From positions 1-30,618 of the forward strand of contig JBDNJM010000063.1 in assembly GCA_041687755.1 (NCBI GenBank): DNA of 30,618 nucleotides. Reading direction: 5' to 3'. The translations under genes and the position numbers were made by a program. Positions 1 through 9,160 of the stretch are shown in pieces. This stretch comes from JBDNJM01 sp041687755 (GTDB lineage: Bacteria > Planctomycetota > UBA1135 > GCA-002686595). The notes below the pieces were generated by a model that saw only the letters and a program-made list of their open reading frames with translations, did not search any database and was not told where the DNA came from. Position 1 is the stretch's first letter, and the number at the start of each line of letters is the position of its first letter.

Positions 1-81
1 GCCAGGCACGTTTTCTCCGGTTCCGTCGGCATCAGCCGCATAGCGGCTGATGCCGACGGAACCGGAGAAAACGTGCCTGGC
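1..81. repeat. Perfect 39-bp inverted repeat with 3-nt loop (REP/MITE-like palindrome)
   Basis: Bases 1-39 are the exact reverse complement of bases 43-81, leaving only ATA as a loop. The outer end of the right arm continues as ACC, giving GTGCCTGGCACC at 74-85, so the palindrome may extend left of the window. It lies 33 bases beyond the htpG stop codon. An htpG transcript would read into it and form a very stable hairpin, so it could end transcription or protect the 3' end. There is no coding potential. Perfect long palindromes of this type in intergenic DNA are typical of REP-like or MITE elements mobilised by a Y1 (RAYT) transposase. That origin is inferred, because no transposase is visible here. 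Confidence 0.9.
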
Positions 82-114
82 ACCGTATCCTTCCCCCCGC
101 TCGCACGGGCCGCG

Positions 115-2067
115 TCAGTCGATCATCAGCTCCGTGACCAACTTCCCGAAGCGCGCCGGGTCGCCCAGCGGCGAGCCCTCGGCCAGCAGCGCCTGGCCGT
201 AGAGCAGCTCGCAGAACTTGCCGAAGCGCTCGTCGTCGCTCCCGCGCAGGCCTGCCATGCGCTCGACCAGAGCGTGCTTCGGGTTCAGCTCGAGCGTGCG
301 CTTCTGTTCCGGCACGCCGCCCATGCCCTGGGCCTCGCGCATCATGCGCTCGATGTGCGGCGCCATCGCGTGCTCCGACGAGACCAGCACCGCCGCCGAC
401 TCGGTCAGGCGACCGGTGAAGCGCACGGCCTCGAGCTGCTCGCTGAGGCAGCCTTGGATCGCGGTGAGCAGGTCTTCATGCTGCTTGGAGGACTCCTCCA
501 GCTCCTTCTTCTCGTCGTCGCTGGTCAGGTCCTCGTCCTCGCCCTTGGCGATCGAACGCACCGGATGTCCGGCGAACTCGGTCAGCTTCTGGAAGGCGAA
601 TTCGTCGACGCCGTCGGTCAGGAACACAACCTCCTTGCCTTTCTTGGCGTAGGCCTCGAGCAGCGGTGAGGCCTTGGCCGTGGCCAGGTCCGGCGCCGAG
701 TGCGTGTGGATCGCCTCGCCCTCGCCGCCGGCGCGCTCGGCGACCTCGGCCAGGGTCGACCAGCCGTCGCCGTGGGTCGTGCGCACGAGCGTCACCTTGG
801 CGATCGCCTCGCGGTTGGCGTCGTCGTGGTAGAGGCCCTCCTTGATGACCGGCCCGAACTCGCCCCAGAACTCCTCGTACTCCTCGCGCTTGGAGTCAGC
901 GAGGTGGCTGAAGGCGTCGATCGTCTTCGAAACCAGGCGCTTGTTGATCTGCCCCAGCTGCCGCGCGTGCTGCAGCGTCTCGCGGCTCACGTTGAGCGGC
1001 AGGTCCGACGAGTCGACGAGGCCGCGCACGAAGCGCAGCCAGACCGGCAGCAGCTCCTCGACGTCGTCCTTGATGAACACCCGGCGCACGTACAGCGACA
1101 CGTGCGACTTCTGGTCGTTGGGGTCGAACAGCCCCATCGGCTTCTTCTTCGGCAGGTACAGCAGCGCCGTGTACTCGAGCGTGCCTTCCGCACGGAAGTG
1201 GATCACGTCCAGTGGCGCCTCCCAGTCCCGAGCGATGTGCTTGTAGAACTCGGTGTGCTCCTCCTCGGTGATCTCAGCCTTCGGGCGGGTCCACAGGGGC
1301 TTCATCGAGTTCAGCGTGACCGTCTCGATCACGGTCTCGCGTTCGGCGCCCTCGATCTCCTTGCCCTCCTCGTCGCGCTGGACCTCCTCGCGGGAGACCT
1401 GCATCTGCACGGGGTACTCGACGAAGTCGGAGTAGCGCTTGACGACCTCGCGCAGGACCCACTCCTCGGTGTAGTCCTTCGCGCCGGACTCTTCCGCGTC
1501 GAGCTCCTTGAGCTTCATGCGCACGGTCGTGCCGTGCGTCTCGCGCATAGCCGGCTCGATTTCGTAGCTGCCGTCGGCGGTGCTGCGCCAGGTCCAGGCC
1601 TCGTCGCTGCCGGCCTTGCGGGTCGTGACCGTGACCTCGTCAGCGACCATGAACGCGGCGTAGAAGCCCACGCCGAACTGGCCGATCAGGTTCGGGGCCT
1701 CCTCGAGCTTCGCGCCCTTGGTGCGCAGTTCCTCAAGGAAGCGCTTCGTGCCGGAGCTCGCGATCGTGCCGAGGTTCGCGATCAGATCGTCGCGGTCCAT
1801 GCCGATGCCGGTATCGGAGACCGCGAGGGTGCGCGCGTCCGAATCCGGGTCGAGCTCGATCTTCGCCTCGACGTCGGCGATGCCCTTGAAGGCGTCGTCG
1901 GTCAGCTTGGCGGCGCGCAGCTTGTCGAGGGCGTCGGAAGAGTTGCTGATCAGCTCGCGCAGGAAGATCTCCTTCTCGGAGTACAGCGAGTGGATCATCA
2001 GGTCGAGCAGTTCGCGGGTCTCCGCCTGGAACTCGTGACTCTCGGCTGCTTGGGTAGCGGTGCTCAT
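115..2067 (-). CDS. htpG: Molecular chaperone HtpG (Hsp90 family)
   Basis: ATP-dependent cytosolic chaperone of the Hsp90 family that acts as a homodimer on late folding intermediates. The 650-residue product has the GHKL ATPase domain at the N terminus: ELISNSSDALDK near residues 38-49 with the Mg/ATP asparagine, DTGIGM at 85-90 and the lid motif GQFGVGFYAAF near 129-139. The middle domain carries the conserved segment SSDLPLNVSRETLQ, and the C-terminal dimerisation domain ends in LLYGQALLAEGSPL. Length is close to the usual 620-640 residues. The frame stays open upstream to 2352, but the start at 2067 gives the family N terminus (MSTATQAAESHEFQAETREL), so the extension is not coding. No clear Shine-Dalgarno sequence is seen. 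The gene is divergent from the lipoprotein gene at 2345. Confidence 0.97.
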   Translation of the reverse strand: MSTATQAAESHEFQAETRELLDLMIHSLYSEKEIFLRELISNSSDALDKLRAAKLTDDAFKGIADVEAKIELDPDSDARTLAVSDTGIGMDRDDLIANLGTIASSGTKRFLEELRTKGAKLEEAPNLIGQFGVGFYAAFMVADEVTVTTRKAGSDEAWTWRSTADGSYEIEPAMRETHGTTVRMKLKELDAEESGAKDYTEEWVLREVVKRYSDFVEYPVQMQVSREEVQRDEEGKEIEGAERETVIETVTLNSMKPLWTRPKAEITEEEHTEFYKHIARDWEAPLDVIHFRAEGTLEYTALLYLPKKKPMGLFDPNDQKSHVSLYVRRVFIKDDVEELLPVWLRFVRGLVDSSDLPLNVSRETLQHARQLGQINKRLVSKTIDAFSHLADSKREEYEEFWGEFGPVIKEGLYHDDANREAIAKVTLVRTTHGDGWSTLAEVAERAGGEGEAIHTHSAPDLATAKASPLLEAYAKKGKEVVFLTDGVDEFAFQKLTEFAGHPVRSIAKGEDEDLTSDDEKKELEESSKQHEDLLTAIQGCLSEQLEAVRFTGRLTESAAVLVSSEHAMAPHIERMMREAQGMGGVPEQKRTLELNPKHALVERMAGLRGSDDERFGKFCELLYGQALLAEGSPLGDPARFGKLVTELMID

Positions 2068-2094
2068 CGTTGGACTGGTGTGGATCTCTAGTGG

Positions 2095-2116
2095 GCCGGC
2101 GGAATGCTCCGCCGGC
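2095..2116. other. Perfect 9-bp hairpin in the htpG leader region
   Basis: GCCGGCGGA and TCCGCCGGC form a perfect 9-bp stem around the loop ATGC. The hairpin starts 27 bases upstream of the htpG start codon, inside the 277-base divergent gap between htpG and the lipoprotein gene. It could be an operator or a 5' UTR structure. It does not match the CIRCE heat-shock operator, so its role is unknown. Confidence 0.5.
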
Positions 2117-2344
2117 GGGCCGGTGATTCCGGATTCGGTCGCCCCGGGCGGCCCGCCCAGGCGATGGGCGGGCGGCGGCCCGGCGGCATGGGGCCGAATG
2201 GGGCGCATAGAATAGGCCCGGGAGCGGCCGCCTTCCACGCTGGCGCGATCCCAGCGGCTCGCCGGGGCCCCTCTGCACGCGGTGCTGGTGAGGGCGGGGT
2301 AGGTTTCAGCTGCGCCCGGGTCCTTCCCCCGGCCGCCCCGCTCC

Positions 2345-4633
2345 ATGCTCAACGCCCGCCTGACCCCTCTCCTGCCCCTCGCCCTGCTGCTCCAAGGCTG
2401 TGGGAGCTCCTCCGACGCCCCGAGCCCGATCGGCGGCCAGGCTCCGAGCGGCTTCGCCTACCCCGACACCGAGCTGGACTGGCTCGCCGGGGCCCAGGCC
2501 CCTACCCAGGCCCCCCTTGGCCCCCTGCAGGGCTCGGACCTCGTCTGGAGCATCGCCCCCGACCTACCCGCCGGCCTCGTCCTCGACGCCGCCGGCGCCC
2601 TGCGCGGGACGCCCCTCGCTAGCGTTCCGGACACGGCCTTCACCGTGCGCGCCGCCAACGACTTCGGCGCCTCGGAGGCCCAGCTGCAGCTCGAGGTTCA
2701 CACAAGCTTCGACGCCGCGCTCGACGTCTTCGCCGTCCACGCGACCGAAGGGCGCCTCAGCCGGCTGCGCTACGACACGACCCTCGGCCGCCTGCGCCCC
2801 GCCGGCAGCCGCGCCACCGTGCCCGCGCCGCTCGCCATTGCCGTCGATCCGCTAGGGGACCTTGTCCTCGTCGGCGGCGTCGGCCAGCCCGCCTTCGGCC
2901 TGCATCGGCTCGACGACCAGGGACGACCGCTCGCGCTCCAGCCGCTCGCCGGCCTGCCCGCCGTGACCTCCCTGGCGATGGCACCCAGCGGCGCGTTCGC
3001 CGTCTCCGCGGACCTCCAGACCGGCGTCGTCGCAAGCGTGCGCCTCGACGCCGACACAGGCGCGGTGGAGCTGCTCCCTGAGATGACCGTGGCGCCCGGC
3101 GTGACCGCCCTCGCCATCGCTCCCGGCTGCGACCGCCTCGCCGTCGCCGTCAGCGGCCAGTCACGCGTCGTGCTGCTCAGCCTCGACTCGCTCAGCGGTG
3201 CGATCGGCCCGGAGCTCGCCAGCTTCCCCGTCGCGTCGCCCCAGGCCCTCGCCTTTTCCCTCGACGGCGCGCACCTGTTCGTCGCCGACGCCGGAACGCA
3301 CGGGCTGCTCACGCTCGCGTCGCAAAGGCTCACGCTCGAGCAAAGCCACGACCTCGGCGCCGCTCCCCAAGAGCTCGCGCTCGTCGCCAACGGCACGCGC
3401 CTCGCCATCGGCCTCGCCAGTCCGGCCAGTATCGTCGAGCTCGACCTCGCCAGCGGAACCCTCGGCGCCCCTCGCGCCCTCGCCACCGCCCCCTCGCACC
3501 TGCTCGACCTCGGCCAGCTCCCCGGCCTCGACCTCGCCGTCGCATGCCCCGCCGAGAACCGTCTCCTGCGCTTTGCCGACACCGCCGCCGAGGCCTATAG
3601 CCTGCACACGACCCTGCCCGCCCCCGCAGCGCTCGCCCTGCGCGCCGGCCCGCGCGGGTTCGCTCTTCAGAGCCGTTCGCTGCTCGCCTCAATCAAGGGC
3701 CTCGACGAGGTCCAGTCCTTCGACAACGCTGGCGCGCCCGGCGCCTACGCCGCGCTCTCCTCCAGCTTCGCCGTCGGCATCTCACCCTCCGGCCTCGTAT
3801 CCGACCCGCGCCGCGAGCACGTGTTTGCCCTCGGCGAGATTTCCGGCGACCTGTGGCAACTCGGCAACGGCAACGGCCTGCCCGTCGGCCCCCTCCTGCG
3901 CGACCTAGAGCTCACGCCCGACGGCGACTGGCTGCTGATCGTCGGCCAGGGCGGACTGATCGCCCTCGACGCCGGCAACCCCGTGCTCGGCTCGATCCAC
4001 GCCGCCGGTGACTCCCCCTCCGCCCTCGCCATCGCGCCCGCCGGCAACCTCGTCTACACCGGCGCCCGCGGCTCCGACACGGTCCACGGCTTCACGCTCG
4101 ACCCGGAGAGCGGCGCGCTGGCCGAGCTGCCCTGGTCCCCGCTGCAGTTCGAACTCGATGCCGAGCCCCGCGGCCTAACCGTCTCCCCCGACGGCACGCT
4201 GCTGGCCGTCACCTTCGGCGACGCCAACCGCGTCCAAGTCTTCGCACTCGACGGCGAGGCCGCCCCGCAGCCCGTGGCAACCATCCCGGCGCTCTGGATG
4301 CCTCGCTCAATCACCTTCACGCCCGACAGTCGCTACCTCGTGTACGCCGAGGTCAAGGCCGACCTCCTGGTCGTGCACGACCTCGCGGACCCGACGTCCC
4401 CGCAGAAGATCACCTCGGTCGCAACGATCGCCGGCCCCTTCGACTTGACGCTCTCGCCGGACGGCCGCGAAGTCTCGCTCGCCGGCACGGAGTCCGACGC
4501 CCTGCAGTTCTTCGAGCTCGACCCCGCGACCGGCGCCCTGTTCGAGCGCGGCACGCTCCCCCTCGGACTCGACACACGCCCCGCCGCCGTCGGCCACGAC
4601 CTGCGCTGGATCGAAGCCACAACGCTTCCATGA
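2345..4633 (+). CDS. Beta-propeller lipoprotein with N-terminal Ig-like domain
   Basis: Predicted lipoprotein of 762 residues. The signal peptide MLNARLTPLLPLALLLQGC has a lipobox ending at Cys19. Residues of about 35-120 look like a putative Ig (He_PIG) domain, with the typical pattern LPAGLVLDAAGALRGTP followed by FTVRAANDFG. The remaining 640 residues are a series of about 45-residue repeats of the type LAIAPAGNLVYTG, LTVSPDGTLLAVTFGDAN and LTLSPDGREVSLAGT. These are the blades of a lactonase/YVTN-type beta-propeller, possibly two propellers in a row. Family members bind ligands or act as surface scaffolds, and no catalytic residues can be assigned. It is followed by a strong terminator, so it is probably monocistronic. 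The substrate is unknown. Confidence 0.85.
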   Translation: MLNARLTPLLPLALLLQGCGSSSDAPSPIGGQAPSGFAYPDTELDWLAGAQAPTQAPLGPLQGSDLVWSIAPDLPAGLVLDAAGALRGTPLASVPDTAFTVRAANDFGASEAQLQLEVHTSFDAALDVFAVHATEGRLSRLRYDTTLGRLRPAGSRATVPAPLAIAVDPLGDLVLVGGVGQPAFGLHRLDDQGRPLALQPLAGLPAVTSLAMAPSGAFAVSADLQTGVVASVRLDADTGAVELLPEMTVAPGVTALAIAPGCDRLAVAVSGQSRVVLLSLDSLSGAIGPELASFPVASPQALAFSLDGAHLFVADAGTHGLLTLASQRLTLEQSHDLGAAPQELALVANGTRLAIGLASPASIVELDLASGTLGAPRALATAPSHLLDLGQLPGLDLAVACPAENRLLRFADTAAEAYSLHTTLPAPAALALRAGPRGFALQSRSLLASIKGLDEVQSFDNAGAPGAYAALSSSFAVGISPSGLVSDPRREHVFALGEISGDLWQLGNGNGLPVGPLLRDLELTPDGDWLLIVGQGGLIALDAGNPVLGSIHAAGDSPSALAIAPAGNLVYTGARGSDTVHGFTLDPESGALAELPWSPLQFELDAEPRGLTVSPDGTLLAVTFGDANRVQVFALDGEAAPQPVATIPALWMPRSITFTPDSRYLVYAEVKADLLVVHDLADPTSPQKITSVATIAGPFDLTLSPDGREVSLAGTESDALQFFELDPATGALFERGTLPLGLDTRPAAVGHDLRWIEATTLP

Positions 4634-4682
4634 TCCAGCAGCGCTAAAGCGAGGAGCGGGCAAAAGGCCCGTCCCACGCGTC

Positions 4683-4724
4683 GGAGCCCGTTGGCCTGTC
4701 CAGGCCGGCGGGCTCCACCTTTTT
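4683..4724 (+). terminator. Rho-independent terminator of the beta-propeller lipoprotein gene
   Basis: GGAGCCCG and CGGGCTCC pair around an inner GGCCT/AGGCC stem. The two unmatched T's face two G's and can wobble-pair, so the stem is 15 bp with a GTCC loop. It is followed by ACC and five T's (4720-4724). It lies 50 bases after the stop codon at 4633. Confidence 0.85.
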
Positions 4725-4826
4725 CACAGGGACCGATCGCAACGCGCCCGCATCCCCGGCAAGGCCGCCTCGCAGACCCCACAGCAGCCCTCCCGGACCG
4801 CGCGCGAACTGGGGCGCGGCGCCACC

Positions 4827-4832
4827 TACACT
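4827..4832 (+). promoter_or_regulatory. Candidate -10 hexamer (TACACT) of the phosphodiesterase/sulfatase gene
   Basis: TACACT ends six bases before the ATG at 4839, which would put the transcription start on the A of the start codon (a leaderless mRNA). No convincing -35 element and no Shine-Dalgarno sequence precede the gene. The call rests on spacing alone. Confidence 0.3.
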
Positions 4833-4838
4833 GGTGCG

Positions 4839-7832
4839 ATGCTTCCCGCCCTCGCCCTGCTCCTCCCTGTCCTCGCCCAACAGCAAGCGACCCCGAGCTC
4901 TGCGCCCGAGAACCCGCACCTCCTGCTGATCGGCATCGACGGCCTGCGCCCCGACGCCCTCGCCGCCGCCGAGACACCGCACCTCGACCGCCTGATCGCC
5001 GAGGGCGCGTACTCCGCCGAGGCCCAGGCCGGCCCGATCACTGTCAGCGGTCCCGGCTGGACCCAGGTCACCTCGGGCGTGTGGGGCGACCGCCACGGCG
5101 TCACCGACAACGCCTTCGGCGGCCAGCGCATCGACGAGTTCCCGGACTTCTTCACCTTCGTGGAGCAGCAACACCCCGAGTACGACACGCGCGCGCTGTT
5201 GAGCTGGAAGCCGCTCGAGACCTTCGTCGTCAAGGGCGCTGACCGGATCGAGTTCCAGGACTACGACAAGGGCGGCGACGCGATCAACGTCGCCAAGGCG
5301 ACCGAGTGGATGAGCGATCCGTCGCTCGACGCGCTCTACCTGTACGTCGCCGACGTCGACGTTGCGGGCCACGCGCACGGCTTCTCCCCCGAGGTGCCGG
5401 AGTACATCGCCGAGATCGAAGAGGTCGACGCCCAGCTCGGTCAGATCCTCGATGTCATGCGCGCCAGGCCCGAGTTCGAAGCCGAGCGCTGGCTGGTCGT
5501 GATGACCAGCGACCACGGCGGCATCGGCACGGGCCACGCGGGCGGCGAGCCGCTGCAGCGCACGGTCCCTTACCTGGTCTCGGGCGCGGGCGCGCATCAG
5601 GGCGCACTGGTCACTGTCCCGAACCAAGTCGACACCGCCGTCACGTGCCTCTGGCACCTGGGCATCGAGATCGACCCGGCCTGGCAACTCGATGGACGAG
5701 CGATCGGCCTGAAGCTCGAGCTGCAGCTGGGCGAGGACCTACTCTTCAACGGAGACGCGGAGCACTCACCTGCAGCCCGGTTGCCCGCTGCAGACCGCGG
5801 CCTGCCCGGCTGGCTGGATACCGGCGGCATGACTGTTGCCCCCTACTGCACGGATCACGCCTTCAACAACAGCCTTGAAGCCTACGGGTGGGATCGCGGC
5901 GAGAACTTCTTCGTCGCCGGCCCTGACGCGGTGGGTTCTCGCGCTACCCAGCGCATCGACATTGCCCCCTTCGCCTCGCGGGACAACGGCCTCGGACTCA
6001 GCTTTGATGCCGGGGCATTGCTTGGCTATCGAGGAAAGGGCGGCGCCTCGATGAACGCCTGGGTCCATTTCCTGGACGCAGAAGGCGCGCGCCTGGAGAG
6101 TCAACGCCTCCTGCCCGACCCTGATGCCGAGTCTGCTACCCGAGTCAAGCCGGAGCTCTCCAACCTGGACGAATGCGTCGCCTCGGGCCCCTTGCCCGTT
6201 GGAACCCGTGCCGTCGAGGTCGAGCTGCACGCACCCGGGCCCAACCCCCGTAAGAGCCTTAGCTGCGCGGACGCCCTGCACTTCTCGATCCGCCGCACTT
6301 CAGGGTTCACGACTCCCGGCGAGCCGCTCCCCGGGAACACCAGAACCAGCTGGATTCCAGGCATCGATTCGCCCCCAGAAGGGCCTCGACCCAACCTGCT
6401 CTTGTTCATGGTCGATGATCTCGGTTGGCGCGACCACTCGCTCGATTACGGACTCGGACCGGATGTGCCGCCGACGCACTTCCGCACTCCCAACCTCGAG
6501 CGCCTCGCAGCGAGCGGCGCCGTGTACACCAACGCCTACGCGGCGGCTCCGGTCTGCACCCCCAGCCGGGTCGCCTGGATGACCGGGCAGACCCCTGCTC
6601 GTTCCCAGGTCACCTACTGGGTCTTCGACGCCGAGCGCGACACTTCGGCGAAGCACCCCACCCTCACTCCTCCGGACTGGCGCATCGAGGGCATGCAGCC
6701 CTCCGACCCCTCCCTACCGCGCCTGCTCTCCGACGCCGGCTACCGCACGATTCACGTGGGCAAGGCTCACTTCGGCGCCACCGGATCCGAAGGAGAGAAC
6801 CCGCTCGAGCTGGGCTTCGACATCAACATCGCCGGCCACGGCCGCGGCGCCCCTGGGAGTTACCTGGGAACCGATCACTTCCAGGCCAGTCGCCGGCAGG
6901 GCAAGGAGGGCCCCGGCCCCTGGGACGTGCCCGGCCTCGAGGCCTACCACGGCCATGACATTTTCCTGACCGAGGCCCTCGCTCTTGAAGCTACCCGTGA
7001 GATCCGGCGAGCCGTCGCCGCGGGCAAACCGTTCTTCATGAATTTCGCGCCCTACGCAGTGCACACACCCATCCAGGCCAACGCGAAGTACCTCGCCAAC
7101 TACCCGAACCTCGATGAACGAGAAGCCGCCTACGCCACGATGGTCGAAAGCGTCGACACCGCGCTCGGCGCCTTGCTCGAGACGCTGGAATCCGAAGGCG
7201 TGCTCGACAACACGCTGATCGTCTACACATCCGACAACGGCGGGCTCTCCGCCCACGCCCGCGGCGGTGAACCCAACATCCACAACGCGCCTCTGCGCTC
7301 CGGCAAGGGCTCAGCCTATGAGGGCGGCGTACGTGTTCCGCTGGTGGTGTCCGGCCCTGGATTCGTCGACCCGGGTACGACCAGCAGCGACCTCGTCGTG
7401 AGCAACGATCTCTTCGACACGTTCCTCACTTCAGCGAACGTCCTGCTCCACGCGGGGATTTCACACCCGACAGACAGCCTCAGCCTCTTCAGCCACCGAC
7501 GACGCTCCACGGACATTGACCGAAGTACCATTCGGCTGGGCTGGCACATGCCCCACCAGTGGGGAGCGAACGGTCCAGGCATTGAGCCCTTCAGCTCTAT
7601 TCGAAAGGACCGCTACAAGCTGATTCACTGGCACGCCTCCGGTCAGCTAGAGCTCTACGACTTGCAGGCAGACGTCGGCGAGAGCGAGAATTTGGCCGAT
7701 TCACATGGAGAGTTCGCTCGGGAACTCGCGGAAGAGCTCGAGTGGTTCCTGACCGACAACGCGGCCCAGCGCTCCCGCCTGACCGAGGGGCTCGAACCGG
7801 TGCCGTCGGCCGTCGAGAGCCTGCAGGACTAG
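4839..7832 (+). CDS. Secreted fusion: type I phosphodiesterase domain + beta-sandwich linker + formylglycine sulfatase
   Basis: This 997-residue protein has two enzymes of the alkaline phosphatase superfamily in one chain. A signal peptide (residues 1 to about 16) is followed by a type I phosphodiesterase/nucleotide pyrophosphatase domain (about 25-295). It has metal ligand Asp34 in IGIDGLRPDA, nucleophile position Ser70 in TVSGPGWTQVTSGVW (Thr in classical NPP enzymes), DVDVAGHAHG, and MTSDHGGIGTGHAGG. Residues of about 298-505 look like a galactose-binding beta-sandwich. The sulfatase domain (about 514-990) has Asp526-Asp527 in FMVDDLGW, the formylglycine signature CTPSR with Cys573, TSDNGG around Asp799 and the LRSGKGSAYEGGVRVP segment. 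All key residues of both sites are present. It probably acts outside the cytoplasm on sulfated and phosphorylated glycans or lipids, but the substrate is not known. No sulfatase-maturation gene is in the window. Third-position GC appears lower in the second half. Confidence 0.9.
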   Translation: MLPALALLLPVLAQQQATPSSAPENPHLLLIGIDGLRPDALAAAETPHLDRLIAEGAYSAEAQAGPITVSGPGWTQVTSGVWGDRHGVTDNAFGGQRIDEFPDFFTFVEQQHPEYDTRALLSWKPLETFVVKGADRIEFQDYDKGGDAINVAKATEWMSDPSLDALYLYVADVDVAGHAHGFSPEVPEYIAEIEEVDAQLGQILDVMRARPEFEAERWLVVMTSDHGGIGTGHAGGEPLQRTVPYLVSGAGAHQGALVTVPNQVDTAVTCLWHLGIEIDPAWQLDGRAIGLKLELQLGEDLLFNGDAEHSPAARLPAADRGLPGWLDTGGMTVAPYCTDHAFNNSLEAYGWDRGENFFVAGPDAVGSRATQRIDIAPFASRDNGLGLSFDAGALLGYRGKGGASMNAWVHFLDAEGARLESQRLLPDPDAESATRVKPELSNLDECVASGPLPVGTRAVEVELHAPGPNPRKSLSCADALHFSIRRTSGFTTPGEPLPGNTRTSWIPGIDSPPEGPRPNLLLFMVDDLGWRDHSLDYGLGPDVPPTHFRTPNLERLAASGAVYTNAYAAAPVCTPSRVAWMTGQTPARSQVTYWVFDAERDTSAKHPTLTPPDWRIEGMQPSDPSLPRLLSDAGYRTIHVGKAHFGATGSEGENPLELGFDINIAGHGRGAPGSYLGTDHFQASRRQGKEGPGPWDVPGLEAYHGHDIFLTEALALEATREIRRAVAAGKPFFMNFAPYAVHTPIQANAKYLANYPNLDEREAAYATMVESVDTALGALLETLESEGVLDNTLIVYTSDNGGLSAHARGGEPNIHNAPLRSGKGSAYEGGVRVPLVVSGPGFVDPGTTSSDLVVSNDLFDTFLTSANVLLHAGISHPTDSLSLFSHRRRSTDIDRSTIRLGWHMPHQWGANGPGIEPFSSIRKDRYKLIHWHASGQLELYDLQADVGESENLADSHGEFARELAEELEWFLTDNAAQRSRLTEGLEPVPSAVESLQD

Positions 7833-7861
7833 AACTCCAAGCGAATTGAACCGGGGCGCGC

Positions 7862-8935
7862 TCAGCGGGGTGCAGAGCCCCACTCCAGCCCCCGCTCCCC
7901 GCGCTCCAGCTCCAACAGCGCCTGCTTGCGCCACATCAGGCCGCCGTACCCGGTGAGCTTCCCGTCCGCGCCGATCACGCGGTGGCACGGGATCAGAATA
8001 GCGATGCGGTTGTCGCCGTTGGCCTTGCCGATCGCGCGCACGGCGTTGGGACGGCCGATGAGCTTCGCCTGATCGCCATAGCTGCGCGTCTCGCCGTACT
8101 TGATGTCGTGCAGGCCCTCCCACGCGGCCATCTGGAATTCGGTGCCCGGCGCGTCGAGCGGCAGGTCGAACTCGCGGCGTTCGCCGGCGAAGTACTCGTC
8201 CAGCTGCCGCTTGGTCTCTGAGAGGATCGCGGACTCCCCCGGCACGAACTCCGCGTCGAGCGCCTTGCGCAGGCGCTTGATCTGCGTTTCGAGCATGCGC
8301 CGATCGACGAACTCCAGCAGCACGAGCGCCTGCTCCGTCGCGCCGGCCAGCATGGAACCGAGCGGCGTCAGAATGCGGTTGATGACGACCCGTCGCTTGC
8401 CGGCCGCCTTGCCGGGCGAGGTCCCAAAGAGCTTCTCGAAGGCTTCGCGGAAGCCGCTCTCGGACTCGTAGCCCGCATCCATGCTCGCTTGGGTCACGCC
8501 ATCTCCTGCTTGAAGGGTCCCGAGTGCCGCCCCCAGCACCCTAGCGCGCTGGTAGGCGTGAAAGCTCATGCCGTGCTGCTTCTGGAACCAGCGCCGCACG
8601 CGCGCCGGCTCCAGGCAGCGGTCGCGCAGGCCCTGGTCCTGGATGCGAACGCTCGGGGCGCGCTCGAGCTCTTCCACCAGCGGCCGGATCCACTCCGGCG
8701 CCGCGCCCAGCGGCTCGAGCGGACGGCAGCGCTTGCAGGGCCGGTAGCCGGCCAGGAGGGCGTCGCGCACGCCTCCGTAGAACGTGAGGTTGTCCGGGTT
8801 CGGCGTGCGGGCCGCGCAACCCGGCCGACAGACGACCCCGGTGGAGCGGACCGCGAACACGAACACGCCCTCGTAGGCGGAGTCGCGGCGGCGGACGGCT
8901 TCGAGCAACTCATCTTGAGGCGGTAGCACCTGCAT
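7862..8935 (-). CDS. ada: Bifunctional Ada: O6-methylguanine-DNA methyltransferase and transcriptional activator
   Basis: Adaptive-response protein that removes methyl groups from DNA and then activates its own regulon. The 357-residue product matches E. coli Ada in length and order. The N-terminal zinc/phosphotriester domain has Cys36, Cys40, Cys67 and Cys70 (GVVCRPGC and YRPCKRC). An AraC-type helix-turn-helix region spans about 80-175. The C-terminal methyltransferase has the acceptor Cys317 in PCHRVIG. The start at 8935 was chosen because the conserved N terminus begins MQVLPPQDELLEAVRRRD. A purine-rich GGAGAGG lies about 13 bases upstream. The frame is open to 8986 but the added residues look non-coding. 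The gene converges on the sulfatase gene with only 29 bases between them. No alkA or alkB is adjacent. Confidence 0.95.
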   Translation of the reverse strand: MQVLPPQDELLEAVRRRDSAYEGVFVFAVRSTGVVCRPGCAARTPNPDNLTFYGGVRDALLAGYRPCKRCRPLEPLGAAPEWIRPLVEELERAPSVRIQDQGLRDRCLEPARVRRWFQKQHGMSFHAYQRARVLGAALGTLQAGDGVTQASMDAGYESESGFREAFEKLFGTSPGKAAGKRRVVINRILTPLGSMLAGATEQALVLLEFVDRRMLETQIKRLRKALDAEFVPGESAILSETKRQLDEYFAGERREFDLPLDAPGTEFQMAAWEGLHDIKYGETRSYGDQAKLIGRPNAVRAIGKANGDNRIAILIPCHRVIGADGKLTGYGGLMWRKQALLELERGERGLEWGSAPR

Positions 8936-9160
8936 GGGCTCATGGTGCCCTCTCCGGCCGGGTCCGGACCACCGAAGACCGTTCATCGAACTCGGGGGCT
9001 GGGCCTGGAGAGCCCCTTACAGTGACCCCAAGCGGCGGCTCGGCAGCCGCGGGGCCAAGAATCCAGTGACACCCGGGCTCTTCCAGCGATCCGGTGGGAG
9101 GCTCTATTGGGAACTCCCTTCTCGCCCGCCCGCCTGACCGCCTCGCCTCCACCTAGCCGC

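Noticed and set aside
700..2091. Long plus-strand open frame opposite htpG (463 codons)
   Set aside because: It is a shadow of the GC-rich third positions of htpG. It has no recognisable domain and repeats of low-complexity Leu/Val/Asp/Ala.
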